Below are positions 16,597 to 25,224 of a stretch of 64,000 nt of DNA, piece by piece; position 1 is the stretch's first letter, and every line of letters starts with the position of its first letter. The notes under the pieces were generated by a model. That model was not told the DNA's origin. It was given only the letters and a program-made list of their open reading frames with translations, and did no database searches. Made by a program: the position numbers and the translations under genes. Source of the DNA: Pseudomonas putida. GTDB lineage: Bacteria; Pseudomonadota; Gammaproteobacteria; Pseudomonadales; Pseudomonadaceae. Location: NCBI RefSeq assembly GCF_030159595.1, contig NZ_BSKJ01000003.1, positions 186,001-250,000 on the forward strand, in the 5' to 3' direction.

Positions 16597-16615
16597 TGTG
16601 AATCGTTCTCAATGG
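16597..16615 (-). promoter_or_regulatory. Probable Fur box before fecI
   Basis: On the minus strand CATTGAGAACGATTCACAC resembles Pseudomonas Fur sites (alternating GATAAT-like hexamers), placed just before the sigma gene, where iron-loaded Fur would repress the cassette. Confidence 0.55.
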
Positions 16616-16688
16616 TAGCCGGGTCGTTCGTCGTCTCGCAATGGGGCAGCGCACAGAACCGAGAGTGCCGCTATCTGGGAATGTTCTG

Positions 16689-17594
16689 CTACACCGGCAA
16701 GCTCTGATACGGCAGTTCATCCCCCGGGCTACGCTCGAACTGGCGCTTGTACTCGCGGCTGAACTGCGATGTGCTCTGGTAGCCCACCCGGTGAGCAGCC
16801 TGCGCCACCCCCAAGCCTTCGCCAACGAGCATCTGCTGCGCCTTTAGCAGTCGCAAGCGCTTGAGGTACTGCATCGGCGCCATGTCGGTGCAGCGCTTGA
16901 AGTGCTCATGAAAGGTCGAGACGCTCATGTTGGCGCGTGCGGCCAGTGCTTCCACGCTCAGCGGTTCGGTGTAGTGCTCGCGCAAGTGGGCGAGGGCGGC
17001 GCCGATGCGGGCGAAGTGCCCCTGTTGCTCCACCAGTGCCCGCAACACCCCGGCCTGTGGGCCGCGCAAGGCGGTGTACAGCACCTCGCGTATTCGCGCC
17101 GGGCCCAGCACTTTGGCATCCATCGGGTCCTGCAGGCAGTGCAGCAGCCGCTCCACACTGTCGCGCATCGGCGCATCCAGCGCTGCCGAAGTCATGGATT
17201 GCGGGGTTTGTGCCTGTACTGCAGCGTCCGGTGCCAGGTCCATGCTCTGCACCAGTTCACCCAGCACGCCACGGTCGATGTCTACCGCCACGCCCAGCAA
17301 GGGCGCTTCACGCGTAGCGAAGGTTTCACACATGAACGGTACCGACAACGCCTGCACAAGGTAATGCCCAGCGCCATATTCCAGGGTACGCGGCCCCAGG
17401 CGCGCCAGCTTGCTGCCCTGGGCCAGGATCATCAGGCTTGGCTCGTAGATCTGAGGGCTGCTGGCCACATAGTGGTCCCAGCTCAGCACTTGCACCTGGG
17501 GCAGGTGCGTGGGTACGAAGCCAGGGCGCGTGGCGAGGCTGCGGATCAGCGCGCAGAGCGGCGCGTTGGCGTCGACGTGGCGGGTCAGGTGCAT
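16689..17594 (-). CDS. AraC-family transcriptional regulator (YqhC-like)
   Basis: A 301-residue regulator with an AraC_N-type (PF06719) N-terminal domain (SLMILAQGSKLARLG, GVAVDIDRGVLGELV) and a C-terminal double helix-turn-helix (LSVEALAARANMSVSTFHEHFK and the second, VAQAAHRVGYQSTSQFSREYKRQF). It is divergent from a zinc alcohol dehydrogenase; this arrangement matches YqhC, which activates aldehyde-detoxifying reductases in Escherichia coli. By analogy it probably activates the dehydrogenase in response to an electrophilic aldehyde. A helically phased 12-base direct repeat in the 182-base intergenic gap is the likely binding site. Confidence 0.85.
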   Translation of the reverse strand: MHLTRHVDANAPLCALIRSLATRPGFVPTHLPQVQVLSWDHYVASSPQIYEPSLMILAQGSKLARLGPRTLEYGAGHYLVQALSVPFMCETFATREAPLLGVAVDIDRGVLGELVQSMDLAPDAAVQAQTPQSMTSAALDAPMRDSVERLLHCLQDPMDAKVLGPARIREVLYTALRGPQAGVLRALVEQQGHFARIGAALAHLREHYTEPLSVEALAARANMSVSTFHEHFKRCTDMAPMQYLKRLRLLKAQQMLVGEGLGVAQAAHRVGYQSTSQFSREYKRQFERSPGDELPYQSLPV

Positions 17595-17672
17595 GATGAA
17601 CCAGGGGGCAGAGAATTGGACAGCCTAATCATCGCAGATTGAAGGTTTGGCGCCAGATGCTGGCTGGCATCT

Positions 17673-17705
17673 CCGGAGAATCAGGCATGCATGCCGGAGA
17701 ATCAG
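17673..17705. promoter_or_regulatory. Direct repeat, probable AraC-type operator
   Basis: CCGGAGAATCAG occurs twice, at 17673-17684 and 17694-17705, 21 bases apart start to start, which is two helical turns. It lies 72 bases before the dehydrogenase ATG, as expected for an activator of this family. Confidence 0.6.
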
Positions 17706-17776
17706 CCGTGTGCGAGGCAGCAAACGGCGCGCAAAATGCGCCGCCTGAATCGTTTCACTTTACTGCGAGGCCCTGC

Positions 17777-18829
17777 ATGTATACCGCCATCGGTTACGCC
17801 GCCCAAACCCCCACCAGCCCCCTGGCCCCTGTCACCTTCGAGCGCCGCAGCCCACGCCCAGACGATGTCGCCATCGAAATCCTCTACTGCGGCGTGTGCC
17901 ACTCCGACATCCACCAGGCGCGCAACGAATGGGGCATTGCCGTGTACCCGCTGATGCCCGGCCACGAAATCATCGGCCGCGTCACGGCGGTGGGCGGCCA
18001 GGTGACTGCGCACAAGGTCGGCGACCTGGTGGGTGTCGGCTGCATGGTCGACTCGTGCCGCCACTGTGAAGCCTGCGCCAAGGACCTGGAGCAATATTGC
18101 CTGGAAGGCCCGACCATGACCTACGCCACCCCGGACCGGGTCGACGGCAGCAACACCATGGGCGGTTACTCCAGCAGCATCGTGGTCAGCGAGCACTTCG
18201 TGGTGCGCATTCCGGCCGGCATGGACTTGCCCAGCGCGGCGCCTATCCTGTGCGCCGGCATCACCACCTATTCGCCGCTCAAGCACCACGGCGTCGGCCC
18301 GGGCCACAAAATCGGCATTCTTGGCATGGGTGGCCTGGGCCACATGGGCATCAAGCTGGCCAAGGCCCTGGGGGCCGAGGTGACCCTGTTCACCCGCTCT
18401 CAGGCCAAGGCCGAGGAAGCCCGCCGTCAAGGTGCCGACCATGTGATCGTGTCCACCGATGCCGAGCAGATGCGCGCCGCTGCCGGCCGGTTCGATTTCC
18501 TGCTGGACACCATTCCGGTGCAGCACGACCTCAACCCGTACCTTGAAACGCTGAAGTTCGACGGTGTGCACATTCTGGTCGGCCTGATCGAACCGATTGA
18601 CCCGGCGGTGCACGCGGCCAACCTGGTGATGAAGCGCCGGGTGCTGGCGGGGTCGCTGATCGGGGGCATTGCCGAGACTCAGGAAGTGCTGGACTTCTGT
18701 GCCGAGCACAACATCCGTTGCGATATCGAGATGCTGGATATCCGCAATATCAACCAAGCGTATGAGCGGATGATTGCCGGTGATGTGAAGTACCGGTTCG
18801 TGATCGACATGGCCACGCTTCAAGGCTGA
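17777..18829 (+). CDS. Zinc-dependent NADP(H) alcohol dehydrogenase/aldehyde reductase (YahK-like)
   Basis: A 350-residue medium-chain dehydrogenase that interconverts aldehydes and alcohols in the cytosol. The catalytic zinc site is C41 (CGVCHSDIH) with H63 in PGHEIIGRV; the structural zinc loop is seen in CRHCEACAKDLEQYC. The nucleotide fold begins at LGMGGLGHMGIKLAKALGAEV, and Thr-Arg-Ser after the second strand (LFTRSQAK) fits preference for NADP(H), as in YahK and cinnamyl alcohol dehydrogenases. ATG at 17777 has GAGG nine bases before; the longer frame from 17639 runs through the operator. It is divergent from and probably activated by the AraC-type regulator. Confidence 0.9.
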   Translation: MYTAIGYAAQTPTSPLAPVTFERRSPRPDDVAIEILYCGVCHSDIHQARNEWGIAVYPLMPGHEIIGRVTAVGGQVTAHKVGDLVGVGCMVDSCRHCEACAKDLEQYCLEGPTMTYATPDRVDGSNTMGGYSSSIVVSEHFVVRIPAGMDLPSAAPILCAGITTYSPLKHHGVGPGHKIGILGMGGLGHMGIKLAKALGAEVTLFTRSQAKAEEARRQGADHVIVSTDAEQMRAAAGRFDFLLDTIPVQHDLNPYLETLKFDGVHILVGLIEPIDPAVHAANLVMKRRVLAGSLIGGIAETQEVLDFCAEHNIRCDIEMLDIRNINQAYERMIAGDVKYRFVIDMATLQG

Positions 18830-18837
18830 TTGTGCGA

Positions 18838-18871
18838 TTGCCTGTACCGGCCTCTTCGCGGGTACAGGCAA
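18838..18871. terminator. Hairpin with single REP core between convergent genes
   Basis: TTGCCTGTACC (18838-18848) pairs with GGTACAGGCAA (18861-18871); the loop carries a REP-like CCTCTTCGCG. It lies between the dehydrogenase stop and the convergent propeller-like gene and is a likely shared terminator. Confidence 0.5.
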
Positions 18872-18888
18872 CAAAGAGGCTGAATCTG

Positions 18889-20205
18889 TTACCAGACCAT
18901 CGCCTTGTCCAACCCCTTCCAGAACAACCACCGCCGCACCTCGCCATGCGCCCCGGTGCCGATCTGCCATTCAGGCCGTCCGTTCTCCAGCGCAATCACC
19001 GAAACAATCCCCGCATGGCTCGCCGCCACCAGCGTGCGTCCATCGGCGCTGATATCCAACGCACTGATGGTCGATCCCAGGTAATGCTGCCAATGCTCGG
19101 AGCCATCCTCGCCGAACGCCCGCAGGTAGCCATAGGCATCCCCCACAATGTACTCGCCATCGCGCGCCACCCCCGCATATACCCTGGCGCCATCCTGCAC
19201 CAGCGGGGTACGCGGATCCTGGCTGTAGTAATCGGTATCCAGCCCAGGCAAGTCCGCCACCCGTACTGCCAGCGTGGCACCGCTATAGAAATGGCAGGCA
19301 TTGACGATCAACTGGTCCCCCGCGCGGTTGAACAACGCAAAGTGCGGGTACTCGCTGCCTGGGCCGATTTCGGCAACCGGCCTGAGCTGGGCGTCCAGCA
19401 CCTGGTGGCGGGTGCCTTGTTCGCCCACCACGATCAGCCGGCCATCTGCCGACACCGCGCCATGTTCCATGCTCAGCCCCAGGCTGATGTCGTCCGGTTC
19501 GGTGCCTTCGGCCAGCTCATCGAGCACCCGCGTTTGCTGCGGCAGCAGGCGAGTCGCACCTTGAGTGCTCAGCACGAAGATCCCTTCGGCGCTCACCAGC
19601 AGCACGCGCTGGCCATCGGGGAAGGGAATCAGCGTGGTCGGCGTGGGCGGCAGGTCGAACGGTTCGAACGGGTACCCTGACGGCAAACCCTCCAGCCCGG
19701 TGGGCCAGGCCAGACGCTGCACATGCGGGCCGCCCCAGCCGTCGGTCACCCGCACGCCTTCGGCGTTGGCCAAGGCGAAGTAGCGCCGGGCCGGGCAGCG
19801 GCCGAAGTGCTCGACGCCGATGACCGGGGTCACCCCATGTCGGTCGATACGCACCACTTGGCCCTTTTCATAAGGCATGCCGATGCGGGCCAGCAGGCTG
19901 CCATCGTCCAGTAGCAGGACGTTGCTTACACCTTGGCCGTGGTCGTCAAGCAGCGGTATCAAGGGGTGATGCGCAGGTGGCCAGGCCTCGCGGAAGGCCT
20001 GGCGTTGCAGTTCGTCGACGTCAGGGCGATTGGCTGCTTGCAAAGCGAGCAGCCAGGCGTCGAGCAGGTGTCTGGTGGCTGGCACCTGCGGCTCTTCAAG
20101 GTTGTCCCAGCCTTGCGAGCGGCCCTGCGCGACGTAGTCGTTGACGGCCTGGGCATAGGCGGTCACCGCCTGCTGCCACTGTTGCTGGGGGGGCTGCTTG
20201 TCCAT
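18889..20205 (-). CDS. Propeller-like protein of unknown function
   Basis: A 438-residue protein without signal peptide or membrane segments. I do not recognise a named family. From about residue 100 it shows repeated units with the rhythm of WD40/PQQ-type beta propellers: DGSLLARIG, DGQRVLLVSAEGIFVLS, DGRLIVVGEQG, DGEYIVGDAYGYLRAFGEDG, DGRTLVAASHAGIVSVI. The first 100 residues are helical and Gln-rich. The ATG at 20205 has AAGGAG 12 bases upstream; a GTG at 20241 is in frame but its leader overlaps that site. It is divergent from the SotB-like exporter with about 205 bases between. Confidence 0.7.
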   Translation of the reverse strand: MDKQPPQQQWQQAVTAYAQAVNDYVAQGRSQGWDNLEEPQVPATRHLLDAWLLALQAANRPDVDELQRQAFREAWPPAHHPLIPLLDDHGQGVSNVLLLDDGSLLARIGMPYEKGQVVRIDRHGVTPVIGVEHFGRCPARRYFALANAEGVRVTDGWGGPHVQRLAWPTGLEGLPSGYPFEPFDLPPTPTTLIPFPDGQRVLLVSAEGIFVLSTQGATRLLPQQTRVLDELAEGTEPDDISLGLSMEHGAVSADGRLIVVGEQGTRHQVLDAQLRPVAEIGPGSEYPHFALFNRAGDQLIVNACHFYSGATLAVRVADLPGLDTDYYSQDPRTPLVQDGARVYAGVARDGEYIVGDAYGYLRAFGEDGSEHWQHYLGSTISALDISADGRTLVAASHAGIVSVIALENGRPEWQIGTGAHGEVRRWLFWKGLDKAMVW

Positions 20206-20329
20206 GAGCGGATCGGGCTCCTTGTTGCACACGCGTTTCACACAAAACGCGCATGGTACTCCTTCTGCCTGCCACGCGGTTGTGAGGCTCCGGCTTGACG
20301 CGTACCATGCCGGGCATTCCTATCAATAA

Positions 20330-21610
<1,281 letters not shown>

Positions 21611-21640
21611 CCCGAGTCTGGCGCGGATGTGTGTCGCGAA

Positions 21641-21659
21641 GGGGCGCATGACGCGCCCC
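21641..21659. terminator. Hairpin between sotB and the convergent DszB-like gene
   Basis: GGGGCGC and GCGCCCC pair around ATGAC between two convergent stop codons, next to a short TGTGTCGCGAAGG REP-like sequence. Confidence 0.6.
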
Positions 21660-21664
21660 TGCAT

Positions 21665-22723
21665 TCAAACCGCCAACCGGGAAGTCGACCCGATCACACG
21701 CTCCAGCACCCGAAAATCAATCCACGCCCGCACATCGAAACGGCGCGGTATGAACCCCCACCTGAACAAGAACTCGGTAAAGTCCTGCAGCGCCTCGATC
21801 GAACGGCTGTCCAGCGTCGTGCGCAAACGCCGGTGCGCATCGTCGCCATAGGCCGCCGCCACCCAGTACTCGCTGGTGTTCAGCTCACGTGCCAGAAAGC
21901 GCCGGGTTTCTTCCGGGTTAGCCCAGGCCCACTGTTCGGTGCGCAGCACCGTATCGACCAAGGTACAGCTGGCATCGAAATGGTTTTCCAGCAAGTGCCG
22001 GTCCACGGTCAGCGTGCGCGGGGTGCCGTTGTTGCTGCGGATCAGCGGGTCGGGGTGGCTGCCGGTGTCGACCACCACGCGCAGGCCGAACTCGTGGGCC
22101 AGGTGCACGGCATGTGCGCCCTTGAGGAAAATGGCGTCGATATCGCCACGCAACAGGCCGATCAGCTCGTTGTTGCGGCGGCTGAAGCGGCTGGTATCCA
22201 GGCTCACTTCAGCACCATACAGGTGCTGCTTGGCATCGTCGCTGTAGGTGCCGCCGTAGGGGTAGTCGACCAGCTCCACATCGGCTACCGCCAGGCCTTC
22301 CAGCTTCAGGGCATTCTCCAGCCCGCGCAGGGCCTGGGCGCGGGTGAAGTCGATCTGCACATTGGCCCATTTGGGCAGGCCGAAGCGGCGGTTCTTGAGG
22401 TCGCGAATGCTGCGCACGCCGCTTTCTTCGGTGGTGAGGATCAACTGCACTTCATCGCTCCACGACAGCCCCAGCACGCGGGTCTCGACGCCGCTGGCGT
22501 AGGCCCAGATCGCCGGGATGTTGCCACCATGGCGTACCGAGTTCTGCAGGTGGTGGTCGTAGTGGGCTTCGCGCACCTCGCGTTCGCTGGACTCACGCAA
22601 CGACTGGATATTGGTGCCGAACGGCGTAAAGGCCTCGGCCAGTCGCCCCGACTGCACGGCGATGCCGAGGCCGGTGGGCACGGGGCTGTGGGTGTACCAG
22701 AGGGTTTCCAGGGGCTTGGTCAT
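21665..22723 (-). CDS. DszB-like desulfinase paralogue with Cys-to-Ser change
   Basis: A 352-residue protein of the two-lobed NMT1/periplasmic-binding fold, but with no signal peptide, so it should stay in the cytosol. It resembles the desulfinase DszB and its neighbour at 22720 along the whole length. DszB uses a Cys-His-Arg triad; here the expected Cys is Ser13 (YTHSPVPTG) while His54 and Arg64 (AHYDHHLQNSVRHGG) are kept. It may have lost desulfinase activity or have become a binding or regulatory partner. The start at 22723 overlaps the stop of the gene upstream by four bases. Automatic annotation would probably call it a sulfonate ABC binding protein; that remains the alternative. Confidence 0.65.
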   Translation of the reverse strand: MTKPLETLWYTHSPVPTGLGIAVQSGRLAEAFTPFGTNIQSLRESSEREVREAHYDHHLQNSVRHGGNIPAIWAYASGVETRVLGLSWSDEVQLILTTEESGVRSIRDLKNRRFGLPKWANVQIDFTRAQALRGLENALKLEGLAVADVELVDYPYGGTYSDDAKQHLYGAEVSLDTSRFSRRNNELIGLLRGDIDAIFLKGAHAVHLAHEFGLRVVVDTGSHPDPLIRSNNGTPRTLTVDRHLLENHFDASCTLVDTVLRTEQWAWANPEETRRFLARELNTSEYWVAAAYGDDAHRRLRTTLDSRSIEALQDFTEFLFRWGFIPRRFDVRAWIDFRVLERVIGSTSRLAV

Positions 22724-23784
22724 GGGGTCGCGGGTTTCCTGTCCATGGGAATGGGGGCCAGCAGTTGGTCCAGAGGTTGGCGGGCGATCCAGTCGCGCAC
22801 CTCGAAGCGGGCCGGGATGAAGCGCCAGCGCTTGAGGAACTCGACAAAGTCCTGCAAGGCATCGATGGCCTGCTCGTCCAGGCGAGTGCTCAGGCGCAGG
22901 TGGGCGTCAGCGCCGTAGGCCACTTGCACCCAGTACTCGCTGCTGTTGGTTTCCCGCGCCAGGTAGCGGCGGGTTTCATCCGGGTGCTGGTGGGCCCAAT
23001 GTTCGGCGCGCAGTACCGAGCCGAGCAGGGTGCGCACCACCTGCGGATGCTGCTCAAGCAGGTGGCTGTCTACCGCCAGCGTGCGCGGCGTGCCGTTGTT
23101 GCTGCGGATCAGCGGGTCGGGGTGGCTGCCGGTGTCGATCACCGTGCGCAGGGCAAAGGCGTGGGCCAGTTGCACGGCACTGGCGCCCTTGAGGAAGATC
23201 GCGTCCACCTCGCCGCGCAGCAGGCCGGCCAGTTCCAGGTTGCGGCCTTCGCTCTGGGTGCTGGACACCGGCGTACCGGCCACGTTGCGCACCGGGCGGT
23301 CGCTGAACGTGCCGTCGTAGCGGTAGTTCACCAGCGCCACGTCGCCCACTTGCAGGCCTTCGAGCTTCAGGGCGTTTTCCAGCCCGCGCAGGGCCTGGGC
23401 ACGGGTGAAGTCGATCTGTGCCGAGGCCCAGTCAGGCAGGCCAAAGCGGCGGCCTTTGAGGTCTTTTACAGTGTGGATGCCGCTGTCTGGCCGGGCCAGG
23501 ATCAACTGCGCTTCGTCGGCCCACGACAGGCCGATCACGCGGGTGTCACGGCCTTGGGCACGGGCCCAGATGGCCGGGATGCTGCCGCCGTGGCGTACCG
23601 AATTGAGCAGGCTGTGGTCGAAGTGCGATTCGCGCACGGCCTGCTGGTCGGCTTCACGCAAGGACTGCACCTGGGTGCCGAGGCTGGCCAGGTCGTCCTG
23701 CAGCCAGCCTTGCTGCACGGCGATGCCCAGGCCGGTGGGCACCGGACAGCGGGTGTACCACAGGGTATCGAGGGGTTGGCTCAT
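22720..23784 (-). CDS. DszB-like putative sulfinate desulfinase
   Basis: A 354-residue protein without a signal peptide, related to the 2-hydroxybiphenyl-2-sulfinate desulfinase DszB and more loosely to sulfonate-binding proteins. Residues in the place of the DszB triad are present: Cys13 in YTRCPVPTG, His54 in ESHFDHSLLNSVRHGG and Arg64 in the same stretch, with the His-to-Arg spacing of ten identical to DszB. Further family segments are DLKGRRFGLPDWA and GEVDAIFLKGA. I infer release of sulfite from a sulfinate made by the flavin monooxygenase encoded 17 bases upstream. ATG at 23784 has GGAG eight bases before. No SsuC/TauC-type permease accompanies it. Confidence 0.65.
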   Translation of the reverse strand: MSQPLDTLWYTRCPVPTGLGIAVQQGWLQDDLASLGTQVQSLREADQQAVRESHFDHSLLNSVRHGGSIPAIWARAQGRDTRVIGLSWADEAQLILARPDSGIHTVKDLKGRRFGLPDWASAQIDFTRAQALRGLENALKLEGLQVGDVALVNYRYDGTFSDRPVRNVAGTPVSSTQSEGRNLELAGLLRGEVDAIFLKGASAVQLAHAFALRTVIDTGSHPDPLIRSNNGTPRTLAVDSHLLEQHPQVVRTLLGSVLRAEHWAHQHPDETRRYLARETNSSEYWVQVAYGADAHLRLSTRLDEQAIDALQDFVEFLKRWRFIPARFEVRDWIARQPLDQLLAPIPMDRKPATP

Positions 23785-23801
23785 GGTGTGCTCCGGTCGG
23801 T

Positions 23802-24950
23802 TCAGGCGCTGGCCTGCAAAGGGGCTGAGGTGGTTTGCTGCACCAGCGGCAGCACTTCCTGGCCGATGCGCAGGGCCTCTTCCAGGTGCGGGTTGGCGGC
23901 GAGGATGAAGGTGCTGAAACCGGCATCGCGGTATTCGGCCAGGCGTTCGGCGATGTGCTGGTGGCTGCCCACCAGGCCCACGGTGGGGCCGGGCTTGGCC
24001 TTGGCGAAACCGGCCCACAGGTTGCGTGCCAGGACCAGTTCGTCAAAGCCCTGCAAGCCCTGGTGATAGGCCGCCTGACGTGCGCCGCCGACGGAGTCCG
24101 AGCCGGTCACGAAGCTTTTGGCCGAGGCGCTGGCCTTGCCTTCCAGGCGCGCGAATTGCTGGCGCAGTTCGCGCCAGGCTTGTTCCTCGGTCTCGCGGGC
24201 GAACAGGTCTACGCGCAGGCCGAAGCGCACGGTGCGGCCCTGCTTGTCGGCCAGCTCGCGCACGCGCTCGATGTGCGGCTTGAGCGTGTCGATCGGCTCG
24301 GCCCAGTTCAGGTACACATCGGCATGGCGCGCAGCTACCTCCAACGCGGCATCGGAAAAACCGGAGAAGTACACGCCCGGTTTGCGCTCGTGTTGCAGGC
24401 CCGGCGGCAGGCTGCCGTTTTCCAGGCGGTAGATATCGCCTTCGTAGGAATAGGTGTCCTGTGTCCACAGGCCTTGGATCACGTCGAGGAATTCGCCGGT
24501 GCGCTTGTAGCGCAGGTCATGTTCCAGGAAGTCGCCATTGGCCCGTTGATTGGCCGGGTTGCCGCCGGTGATGATGTTCCAGTCCAGCCGACCTCCGCTC
24601 AGGTTCTGCAGGATCGCTGCCTGTTGGGCGGCATAGGCGGGCAGGGTCCAGGTGGCCTGGAAGGCGATCAGGAAGCGGATGCGCCGGGTTTCACGGGCCA
24701 GTGCTGCAGCCGCGATCCACGGCTCCGGGCCGGTGGGCAGCAGCGCGCCTTCGAAGCCAGCCAGCTCGGCCGCTTTGGCCACTTGGGCGATGTAGTCGAT
24801 GTAGGTGAAACCATCGGCTTGGCCATCGGGCCGCCGGCCGGGGGCGATGTTGCCGGGGCGGAACACAGGGTTTCCGCGGTTGTGGCGGTCGGTGGACAGC
24901 TGCGGGCCGTCGGTGCCCAAGGGCAGGCGCCAGAAGAACTCGGTGGTCAT
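23802..24950 (-). CDS. SsuD-like FMN-dependent (LLM) monooxygenase
   Basis: A 382-residue luciferase-like flavin monooxygenase of the alkanesulfonate monooxygenase group, which cleaves C-S bonds or oxidises sulfur compounds with reduced FMN and oxygen. The TIM-barrel landmarks are TYIDYIAQVAKAAELAGFEGALLPTG cut at residues 45-70, AYAAQQAAILQNLSGGRLDWNIITGG and RYKRTGEFLDVIQGLW. It is the first gene of an operon with two DszB-like proteins and is preceded by a sigma-54 promoter 43 bases from the ATG. AGGAG lies seven bases before the start at 24950. No flavin reductase is encoded nearby, so FMNH2 must come from elsewhere. Substrate unknown. Confidence 0.85.
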   Translation of the reverse strand: MTTEFFWRLPLGTDGPQLSTDRHNRGNPVFRPGNIAPGRRPDGQADGFTYIDYIAQVAKAAELAGFEGALLPTGPEPWIAAAALARETRRIRFLIAFQATWTLPAYAAQQAAILQNLSGGRLDWNIITGGNPANQRANGDFLEHDLRYKRTGEFLDVIQGLWTQDTYSYEGDIYRLENGSLPPGLQHERKPGVYFSGFSDAALEVAARHADVYLNWAEPIDTLKPHIERVRELADKQGRTVRFGLRVDLFARETEEQAWRELRQQFARLEGKASASAKSFVTGSDSVGGARQAAYHQGLQGFDELVLARNLWAGFAKAKPGPTVGLVGSHQHIAERLAEYRDAGFSTFILAANPHLEEALRIGQEVLPLVQQTTSAPLQASA

Positions 24951-24992
24951 GGGGGCTCCTGAAGGGGGAGGGTGTGCAAGTGGGGAGGGTGG

Positions 24993-25008
24993 TGCAACGG
25001 CTGTGCCA
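24993..25008 (-). promoter_or_regulatory. Sigma-54 (-24/-12) promoter for the monooxygenase/desulfinase operon
   Basis: The minus strand reads TGGCACAGCCGTTGCA, an almost perfect match to TGGCACG-N4-TTGCW with GG and GC separated by ten bases, 43 bases before the start at 24950. A palindrome TGCTGC-TGTG-GCAGCA at 25063-25078 lies upstream and could bind an activator. The rest of 24951-25131 is G-rich without other clear motifs. Confidence 0.75.
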
Positions 25009-25131
25009 TGGACGGCGCAGGGCCGGTGGGGTGGGGGTTTGCGGGGTCGGCTGGGGGAGGGGTGCTGCTGTGGCAGCAATCGGGCAGCAGTGGATGTTGA
25101 AACAGCAGCAGGGTTAGCCTGCACTGGCCCT

Positions 25132-25212
25132 ATCGCCGGCAAGCCAGCTCCCACAGGATCTCCACTGAACCTGAGGCCTGTGGGGTCCTGTGGGAGCTGG
25201 CTTGCCGGCGAT
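25132..25212. repeat. Inverted REP pair (family 2)
   Basis: Perfect 27-base arms (25132-25158 and 25186-25212) with the core ATCGCCGGCAAGCCAGCTCC, a second REP family distinct from the one at 7162. It follows the stop of the ABC exporter gene. Confidence 0.88.
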
Positions 25213-25224
25213 AAGGCCCTCAGA

